A DNA stretch of 64,000 nucleotides from Apus apus (taxonomy: Eukaryota > Chordata > Aves > Apodiformes > Apodidae), in contig NC_067291.1 of the NCBI RefSeq assembly GCF_020740795.1, positions 18,385,780 to 18,449,779 of the forward strand, in the 5' to 3' direction. Positions 54,701 through 64,000 of this stretch are shown here, piece after piece (position 1 is the first letter of the stretch; every line of letters begins with the position of its first letter). The notes below the pieces were generated by a model. It was not told where the DNA came from. It was given only the letters and a program-made list of their open reading frames with translations, and did not search any database. Both the position numbers and the translations under genes were made by a program.

Positions 54701-57700
54701 ACTAACTATGTTAATTTTCACAACTTCTTTTGAGGCAAATCTGTTGTAAGGTGGTGACTTTGAGCTGTCCAGGGAAGCTCAGGTAGACACGTGCAGTATG
54801 TGTGGAAAAGACCTTAGTATTAAAATGAAGGAGCAAAGAAATAACCAGAATACAATTAACTGAATTGGTATTTAGAGTGGACCAGAACTTAAAGCTGTGC
54901 TCAAGAAGTGCCATGGTGACCCTGCAACTCAGAGGGCTTTGTGTTTTACCAGAAAGAAGCTACCCACAGTGGTAGTGACCTCTGCAACCCCATCTGGCTC
55001 AGCTCAGTACTGACTAAGAGGGAAAGCTGCTGCCTGCACTGTTGCTTCCTGAATCATAGGAAAGTCTCCAGTGCAACTAAGAGCAGCTGAACTGAAGAGT
55101 TAAAGAGTCATTTTAACAAGAGGGACTGCTCAGAAGATGGTGCAGTTTTATATGGAAAGTTTCACAACAGATTGAATGGTGACAACTTGAGGTTAGCTAA
55201 TAGCAAATGGAACAGCTTATTCTCCTGGGACATGACTTGGTGCATCCAGCATCACTTCCCGGTTTGCATGAGGGCAGGACAATGGCATATGTGGCCGAGG
55301 CCTTTGTCATAGGAAGATAGCTTGAGAAGGTGATGGGACTGAAAGTGAAGGGATGGAAACTTTCATAGACTCTGCCCTTGCTCTCTGTTTTATACTTACT
55401 GCATAATCTGAGCCTCCCAGGCTGTCAATCTGGCAGTGTGAAATCCACAAAAAAACCCAAAGTCTACAGGAAGAACCTGACTTCTTTATGACAAAAAAAG
55501 CAGGCAGAACTCACCCTGTGCTGGGTGTGCACACATCTGGCCTCCAGATGAGATCTCTGCTGTTGTTTCCTCATAGTTCTGATTTTGTTACCTTAAATGT
55601 GAAAGACAGGAATTTGCGTTTGGTAGAAGAAATATCTTTGCTTAAAAATCTTTCCTGCTGAATAGAGGAGGGAAGCAAAATTGTGTTTGCAGCACCACTG
55701 ATAACACTTAGTTCCTCTTGAAATCCTCATGTAAGCCTTAAAATCTTTATATCAGCTGTGTGCACGGGGCTAGGGCCAGCAGCTAGGTCTTGGGGCATGT
55801 TGACTTAGCCCCGTTGGTGGCATATGGTGCTGTATAATAGGGAAAAACTACTCATACCCTCTGTCCTGCTTTTTCCATCCACGCACTGGACATAGCAATG
55901 TTACCCTGAGTCTGCTGAGACAGTGTGCTAAGGACAAGAAGAGCATCGGAGAAGTTATCTGAGTGCAAAGAGTATAATCAGAGTAAATGAGCCTTGAAGG
56001 TTTTCTGGTTTTCTTCCTTCTTGTTATGCTGTGAGTTAATTTAAGTCCAAACAGCAAATTGAAAGCATCTTATGTGAGTTAGTCTTACTGCATAATGCCC
56101 TGCAGAAGGAGAAGTAGGAAATGGTAGGCAGGAGTAGGAAGTACACTAGTGAAGCAGTAATAGGCTTGTATTTTTAAACATATTTAAATACACACTTCAT
56201 ACAGAAGTGGTGCAATCTCACATTGGGCCAGAAGCTAAGGCGGAAGGCTGGTCTGCAACAGAAAATGCATGTGGTTTAACCTGCTCTCCTGGGCAGCTGC
56301 AGCAACACCTCATGTTGCACCTCTCACTGAGCTGAGCCTGGATTTCCAAAAAGGACAATGAATGCTGGGGCATGTGCAATTAAGGGTCTAATTTAAGAAG
56401 CTTTTAACTGACTCTCAGAGTCTGGATACTAAGCACTGGTCTTCAGACATACCCTTAAAAGATGTCCCTTGTATTTTCAGAGGTATCCAAAGAAACCGTT
56501 TGTCTTTGAAAAGATGTTCTTGTGCATGTGGAAAGTGGTAGTTTGGCTTGTGGATGCTGTGGCCCTTAGGAGTTAAGGAAATACAAAGGAGCACTTAAGT
56601 GTTAGTTGTGGCAGGACCAGCTTTTCCCCTCTAAATAGAGCCAGCCTGCTCTTGAGTTTGAGGTCTGTAACAAGGCGGGCAGAGCTGCGGAGAGTGCCAG
56701 CAGTGTGGTGTGGACTTTGGGAAGCTGACTGGCCAGAGAATCCAACCTGAAAGCTCTTTATCTGAGCTGTAGCTGGTGTTATCTGCTGCTCTACAGCTTT
56801 GTTTTTCCACCTTCCAGTTAAAATGTAATGGTGGTGTATTACATTAAAATGTAACTTGTGACAGCTCTATCAAGAAGCCTGCAAAAAAACAAAGATAAGG
56901 TGATAAGGTAGTAAAGAAAATCCTTTGCCCTTGGAACCTCTACACAGAGACTCCTTAACTGTTATTAATGTGTGATTATAAGGTAGCTCTTAGGTGAGGG
57001 TTGACACTGTGGTCATAGAACTGTTGTCCTGCATTTCAGTGGGAATAACAACTGGTAACTTTCACACTGAGTCCTGTCTTTACCAGGCCTGTAATTGATT
57101 TACTGTTTTGTCAGTTATGTTGCAGGCAATTTTATGCTTGCATTAAAGAAAGTGCTATGAATTTATTTATTTATTATCTTCTCCAAAGCCTATGGGGGCC
57201 TTATCTAATATCCATTAAAGTCTTTGCAGTGACATAATAAGCTTGGGATCAGATCTTTAGGGATCCTTACAGCATTAAGTCTGTGGTTAGTTTGTTTTTC
57301 ATTTCTCTGATCGATGAAGAGGCTGCCAGGGCTCTGCTTGGCAGAAGGCAGCTAACTGGGAGGAAATGTTTGCCTTCTTTCTGGGGAAATGGATTTTACA
57401 CAAGTCTGCTGTATAGGTGAAGTCTGTCCCTTAACAGGTTCTATTTCAGATTTTACATCAAGATAGGCTCAGTCAAGCAGTCAGGGGGGCTCTTGGGGTT
57501 GGCAGTTTCTGGTTTAAAATCAACAACAACAAGAAAGTGTGCAAACTGCCATTAAAACATGTACAGCTACATGCAGGCAAACTCTGAGTTGGATCATGAG
57601 TCTGAAACGGAGTCAGCAAAGCTGTATTGAGACCATGTTACAATACGATGGTTGAAAAAGATTCCCATTGAACAATAGCAAAGTTGCAGTAAAATCCAGG

Positions 57701-60700
57701 GGGTTCTACTGCAGTTTTTTGCAAGTACTCAGTCCCTCCCAGTACTATAATTAGCCACCCTGTGCATGTTGGAAGAGTGTGAAACAGTGATGTCTTTGTA
57801 GATTACCTAATTTTTGCAGGGACACATGTACCTGCCAGTGAAGGTGGCTAGACAGCCTTCCCTAGCTTGAGCTCTCCTGGCACAGGTATTTGTGGGGGTG
57901 GGATGTGTTGTTCCAGACAGTCTGGCAGGACTTGGGGTCTGCTATGAAGCTGCACAGAGCAGTGGGAAGTCTGGTGCAGGTCCTCTCTTTTTTGGCTCTC
58001 CCTCTCTGGCTGGGAAGGGCAGCAGATCTGTCGTGAGCTTTGGGAACTTCTTGGCCGCAAAGACGAGCCCCATGTTGTGTCACCCGAGGGTGAGGGAAGG
58101 GGTCAGTCTGTACAGGAAGGGCAGGAGGAAGTAAAAGGGTGAAAGGAGCATGGACCTGGGGTTGGGAGTTGGAAGAGCAGCTTAATTTTATTTCTAATAG
58201 TCCATACATGGCCCCTGAGTGTAAAATCTGGCATTTTGGATACTGCTGGGAAAAGCTCAGTCCCAGGCCGTCCACAATGTCTTTTCTGTGCATAGTTGAA
58301 AATCATGGAAAAATAACGAACTAAAGCAGTGATTCAAACAAGAAGTCTGGATAAATTTAGCTCAAATATTCTTGGTATGTTTGTGGTCGCTGTGGAAATG
58401 ACATCACTACTTGTTTTAATGATCAGAATACTGCTTGGAAAACTGGCATGGCTACCCCAGAAGAGCTCAAAATGAAATCTTTTAAAAGCATGTATGTCTT
58501 TGGAACTGCTTCACCTGCAGTTAGTTGGTTATGGGGCTATTTGTTGTATTTCCGTCTTGGTTAAGGAGTATTTTGACTCGAGGTTATTGCTGCTTAATTG
58601 AAAAGCCACAAGGTTTAGAGCTTGTATGCTCTGCAATGTGATTATCTACTTCACATTAAAATTCTGTCTGGGGAGTTAGATTCAAAAAGTGTGCTGGTAA
58701 TTGCTGAAGAGAAGACCTCCTCCAGAATCTGCCTGCATGTCTTTCTGTCTTACACATCAAAGGGCCTTTGAAAATGCTTTTATTTTTGCATCAAACAGAA
58801 ACTTTTTTTTTTTGTAACACTAATGGACAGGTTGCCTTTTCATATCTCAAATATAGCTTGAAAAACAAAAAAAGTCCAAGTCCTTAAGTGGGCTTGTAAT
58901 CATGGCCACACTTCTCCTGTGTTTTAGCCCTTGGACCTTTTGCAGAGTGGCAGGGTGGGAATAAAAGCTAAAATTAAAGTAATTTTCATGGATTGGACCA
59001 GGTTCTCAGATGCAGTGGATCATAGTTCATCATAGGTTGGTGGGAAGGGGATGAAATGTGCCTGGCCTAATTTTGCTGTCTCTGCCTTGGAGCAGCCATC
59101 TAAAAATGCTGTTGGCTGCAGAAGGTTCAGTGCATGGACCTTCATTTGAACACAACTGGGCAGAGTCCTTGTCCTCCCTCCACTGAAATTATATTCCCAG
59201 ACATCAGGAAGTCTAAAGGGAAATAACTCCCCATTCCCCTCTCTGCAAATGCAGGTACTTGTAGGCCTTGTCACAAGTGAGGGAAGCTTTTATTTTTTTG
59301 GTAGCTCCCTAGAAAAGCTTTAGCAGCAGATCACTACACAGTCTGATTCAGGACCAGAATTGTCTTGGCCAACAGCAGAGGTCTTTTCATCAGGCTTTTT
59401 CTTCTGCTGCAGCCACAGCTGTTCAAGTAATCTTCCCTCTGCATTATTCTGTCCCAGATACAGGCATCGAGGAGCATCTGCTCCTACTTTTTCATTAGAA
59501 GGATGTTGAGCAAATTATTTCTTTGAAAGAGAGAAAACATAGAGTTATGGATTTTTTTTTCCTTCTGAGGAAGGCTTGAACAGTAGAGAAAAAAAAAAGT
59601 CCCAAAAGAAACCAAAGGTAGCCCTGAAATTTTATTTTATGAAGTTTCAAATTAAATCCAGTCTTGGTTTGGTTTCATGGCTATAATATTTGATTCAGTT
59701 GGACAGGAATGGTCTCACTGGAGACACCTTTCATCGTTTAATAATCCTCCCTTTCCAGCCATGTGTGGAAATGAACATAAGGAACTCCAAAAGCATAGTC
59801 ATACTTCTGCATGCTTAATGTATATCTTCCAATTTAAAATTTGGAAAGCAAGAGTGGCATAGCTGGCCTTGCATGCAAAAACATATTTCTGAATGATTCA
59901 AGCTGTAGGATTGGAACCAAATCACTGAGGCCAAAAGACAAAAATAGAAACTTTTACTTAGAGCTGAGTCATTTGTATTTTCAATACAGCAATTGGCTCT
60001 CTGGTCATTTGGAGCTCTCTTGGTTTACTCAGTGTCTTTCCCTTGGGAGTGGAAATTAACACCATCAGTGTTCTCAGTGGTCTTTGCTGATCCTTTGCAC
60101 CCCAAAGAGGGCATTATGGGAGGGCTGAGGGGCATCGCCGTTCTTTGCCCTGTGCTTGCCAGAGGTTGTCCCCATCCCATTCCTTCCCTGCCCAGAGGTT
60201 AGTCATGTGTCTCCCAAGGATGATGGTGCCTCCACGAGATAATCTGACCACTGAGAAACTTGTGGCCACTCGTTCTCTGAGTGCTCCTTCAGATTGAAAA
60301 GGATGAACCGTGTCCATGTGAAGCTGCTGTACTTGGAGGAGAGGGCAAAGCCATCACTGTCACTGGAAGTGGTCCAGCTCGTGCTGTAAGCTGGGGGTGG
60401 GAGGGTTAGCCAAGAGCTGCCTGCTTGTTTTGGGTACCCAGCCACTTGGTGGAAAGTCAAAAGAGAGGGGAGAAGGAAGAGGCAACAGCCCTGTGTTTGC
60501 TGTTGGCTGCTGCCATTCTTTTGGGATATGGAGGTTGTCTTGGTGATACCTGTTACAGCTAAGGAAGCTTTATAAACAGAGAGGGTGAAACTAAAGGTGG
60601 GGTGTGGATCCCTGGGGTGCAGGTATCACTAGTGACCCCAAAGCTACTTTGCAGTTTCCAGTGTGATTTGCTGGCTGCCATGATGGGTTTGCTCTGACAA

Positions 60701-63700
60701 TCGTGTTCCAAGCTGTATTTCTCTGTTCTCTCTATGCTCATTGCCTGGTAATGGCTTTGTGTAGCCTCTTTTGTACTTCAGCAAATCACCAGTAACCAGC
60801 TTGCTTTCATTTGAACTTCTTGGACAAATAATTTCCACAGTCCCAGGGATCTGGGAGGCACACACAGAGAAATGCAGGAGGCTGCTCAGATCTAGTAGAG
60901 CTTTTTAGCCCCAGTTTAGTGCTGGCTGTGACAGACAGGCAGCTTCACACAGTCCTTCAGGCATCTGTGATACTGCCCACTAAAGCCTGCTGAGCCTCAA
61001 TATTAATAGTATTTGAGGCTTTTCTTTTCCCTCTTCCCCCGTTATCCTGGATGATGGAGAAACGATTGCGTAAGTGTAGAACTAAAGCCTTTGGAGGCGT
61101 CTGGTTTTTGTAATTCAGTTCTGGAGCCCCTTAAAAAGGCAGGAGTCCAGAGCATTTTTCCGTCCAGGCCTTAATATTTTCCTTTCAGGTTTGCATTAGC
61201 AACATTTATTTATTTTTTCCTGGTAGGTTAGGAGTCTTTCTCAGTAGAAAATTTCCAACGGTTCTGGTGATAATTGGTCACTTTGCATTGCTGTACCTAA
61301 AACTGTTGGTGTGCCCTTTACAAGATCCTGTACTCCTGCTGGAAAATGTTGAATGCGGATCAGCACCTTGTGTGTGTGGTACTGGCATGTAAACAATTTA
61401 AAAATAATTTCAGATTATGCACTGATAAAGAAAAAGATCCCTTCGGTTCTGGATTTTTGTTTTTTGAAGCATTCTTCTGTGCTTCAGATCTGGTCTTTTC
61501 TAGGTTTCTAAGTTTCCTTTTGGGGCAGTGAACATTGATTGTAAGCTATGCTGTAGATGTGGGTTTCTTTTGTAGTCAATACATCATGTTTTCCACTGCC
61601 TCAGCAGGCAGATCTTGGTGTACAGCCACTCCTCTAATTAGCTGAAATAATGGATGTTTGGGTAAAATGGAACCACAAAAAATAGGCAGAAATATTTTGT
61701 GGAGAGTTCCCTCTGTCTTGAGAAGCTGGCATGTCTCATTCATTTTGAAGAGATAGTAATCAGGGTCAGAGGTACATGACCCAATTCTGGTGTGGTCTCT
61801 CCATGGGGATGCTGAATTTCCCAGATAAACCATCCCATTACCTCTCAGTTGGATTTACCATAACTTTCTCACCTTGTCTTCTCACATGGAGGTTTATAAG
61901 CGGTTCTGATCATTTTTGAATCCTGCTGGGGATGTTTTATAGCAGAACTGGTTGAGCCATATGCATTTTGCCTAAATCTGAGAACAAGGTGAAGAAGATC
62001 ACAGGGTTTCTGCTCAGGACTCTCCTGTCATGGTTCTGAGCCAGGTCCTGGCCATGGGGCCAATTGGACTGACTTTAGATGGGGGTAGCAACTTCCCTCC
62101 TGGGAACAGACCTTGGTCCTTGACTGTATTTTTTAATAAGTTAATTAATAAAATGAATGAACAAAACCTTTTAACTTCTTTCAGCAAAAAGTGAAAGCCA
62201 TTTTGAAGTGTTAGCTAATTAGACAAGGAACACAATGTTTGGGTGGATTTTTTTGTTTTGGTTTGGTTTTGTTTGTTTGTTGGGTTTTTTTGGGTTTTTT
62301 GTTTGTTGTTGTTTTTTTTTTTAATAAATAACCCAAGGTTTTGGCTTTTCTTCCTGGTTTAGCATGGGAATTATTTTTCAGTATCTTGGAGATTTCCAGA
62401 GGACTGAAAACATTTTCTTACCCATCTAAGTGGACAGCACAATGTAGGATAGATCGACCATCCTGTGAAATCACTGGAGGCTTCCTGTTGACTGTTGTTC
62501 AGTTTATTAGTCCGATGTTTTTCAAAGCAACAGCAGATACATGAGTCTGTTACACAGGCTCAGAAATAACATGGCCAGCCTGCCCCAAACTTAACTAGGG
62601 TAGTATTAGAAATGTTCGGCAGTGCTTGTGCGTTTCTAAGTGTTGGGGAGGGTTTTCTTTAAATATTCAGCACATCTTAAACCTCTTCTCTGTTGCATTT
62701 TTATTTACTCTGTGGCAGCACTCAAAAGTCAAAATGGCAGAAGGTGAAGCTGGTGCAGGTTAGCTGTAGCCATCTGGTGCTGTTGAGGAATTAATATCTG
62801 AGCTCAGCCCGGAGAGGCAGCCTCCCTGCCCACCCCCACCCCAGATCGTCTCTGTACCAGAGGCTTGGATTTCGCTGTAATGGGACATGGAGATGAAAAT
62901 AGCTGTTAGGGCTCAAGTGTGGTAGTTAATTCAGACAAAGGAGCAGCCAGCAAGCCAAAAGACACTCCAGCCAGTGGCCGCTGGAAGAGCTGCTTGTGCT
63001 GAAGCTGAGGTGGGTGGCTAAACAGCCCAGGGAATTAATAGCTTAATTGAGCATCGTGGATGGGATGCTGTGTTAAAGTCATTATCTTGATTTGCTCCCG
63101 TCTCTGGAGATACCTGCACACATTATGACAAGGTCAGTAGCAGTTTTAAAGTTTTATTATTATTGTAATTCTGTTTTGGAGGAAGTTAGCTTCCTGCTCT
63201 ATTTCATCCTGTGAGAAGCATCTCATTTATGTATTTCTCTGCCAAATAAAAATAGCCCAGTTAGTTGCTAGATAACTCCTACCTTATCAAAGGGGCTGAT
63301 GTAGTGATGTGTCAGAGACAGGAATGCAGTGATTTGGGATATAAAAATAATATCTGTATGGTGTGCTGGTTTGTTTTGCTGATTCACAGCATTGACCTGC
63401 AAACCCTCACCTGTTTGCTGATCATTTAATAGTGTCAGCATATAAATTTTAGGATTTTTTGGTTGGTTGGTTGATTTTCAGCTGCTGGGGTGAAACCTCA
63501 CAAACAAGGCCTGAGACAGGGTGTAACTAGATAGTTCTCTGAAATTGTCATTGTACCCTTTATTATAAATAAGATTTATTTTCGGTCTGTTTCTGTGAAG
63601 GACTACAGCAGTGTGTTGCACTTTAAAAGTGATATTCTTGTAACCTTTGCATGGCAATAAAATAACACTGCCTTTTTTGTGGATAACTGGTATTTACATT

Positions 63701-64000
63701 GGAATATTTTAAAAAATAACATTAGTCTTGCCCTTAGGTTTTGTAAAAGGCTGTTACTGCAAAGCCAAGCTTAAAGGCTGCTTCCAAAGTATAAAACATT
63801 GCAATTGAGAGTGAGAAATATTTTCACAGTTAGTTGCTTTGATACAAGCTGTTAAGTTTGTGAGCAGTGGATGCATTTTTAATGTCAGCAAATGCCTCCC
63901 GTTTTCCCCTTACACACAGTGCTTGGTTTGCTCACAGTCATTAAAAAGCAAGCAAAGAAAAAGAGCCACAAGTCTATGGAGAAGTTAAATAAAGAGGATG
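51725..64000 (+). other. LRRK1: LRRK1 intron, no further exon recognised
   Basis: 12.3 kb with no stretch that I recognise as LRRK1 ankyrin or LRR coding sequence. The next coding exon is probably beyond the window, as the equivalent intron is long in other vertebrates. It contains a T/G-rich tract at 62248-62322 and AT-rich, motif-dense stretches near 57160-57240 and 62990-63300 that could be conserved regulatory DNA. Confidence 0.65.
62248..62322. repeat. T/G-rich low-complexity tract
   Basis: Irregular runs of TTTG and TTTGG ending in poly(T). No element body was recognised. Confidence 0.8.

Overview
The window is vertebrate nuclear DNA, almost certainly from a bird. Its coding exons match vertebrate retinaldehyde dehydrogenase 3, and its interspersed repeats are 3' tails of CR1 LINEs with the 8-bp terminal repeats typical of birds and reptiles. 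Introns are short to moderate (1.0-5.8 kb) and CpG-poor, with sharp CpG-rich promoters. Homology calls come from protein families I recognise; no database was searched.

Layout. 1-10.4 kb is upstream intergenic DNA with no gene I can support. It contains an isolated CpG-rich block (about 2.2-4.3 kb) that carries a CR1 tail and homeodomain-, POU- and SOX-like motifs. 10.4-11.3 kb is the ALDH1A3 CpG-island promoter, led by a GC-rich minisatellite (35-bp unit, 105-bp higher-order period). 11152-43188 holds the complete 13-exon ALDH1A3 coding region on the + strand. All twelve introns are GT-AG, the predicted protein is 512 aa, and catalytic Glu280 and Cys314 are present. Its 3'UTR runs to a poly(A) signal at 45836-45841 and contains an antisense CR1 fragment. 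After about 1.6 kb of intergenic DNA a second CpG island (about 47.5-48.95 kb) marks the promoter of the next gene. That gene is recognised as LRRK1 from its first coding exon (51511-51724; start codon 51658). From 51725 to the window end I see no further LRRK1 exon, so I read this as a long LRRK1 intron.

The two genes lie head to tail in the order known from other vertebrates (ALDH1A3 then LRRK1). They are not functionally linked: ALDH1A3 makes retinoic acid, and LRRK1 is a large ROCO-family kinase. No new multi-gene system is evident. The points worth a second look are regulatory or structural: the promoter minisatellite and the open frame running through it into ALDH1A3, the orphan upstream CpG block, a CpG-dense patch beside exon 8, a Lys in the usual GSTE cofactor motif, and a uORF ahead of LRRK1.
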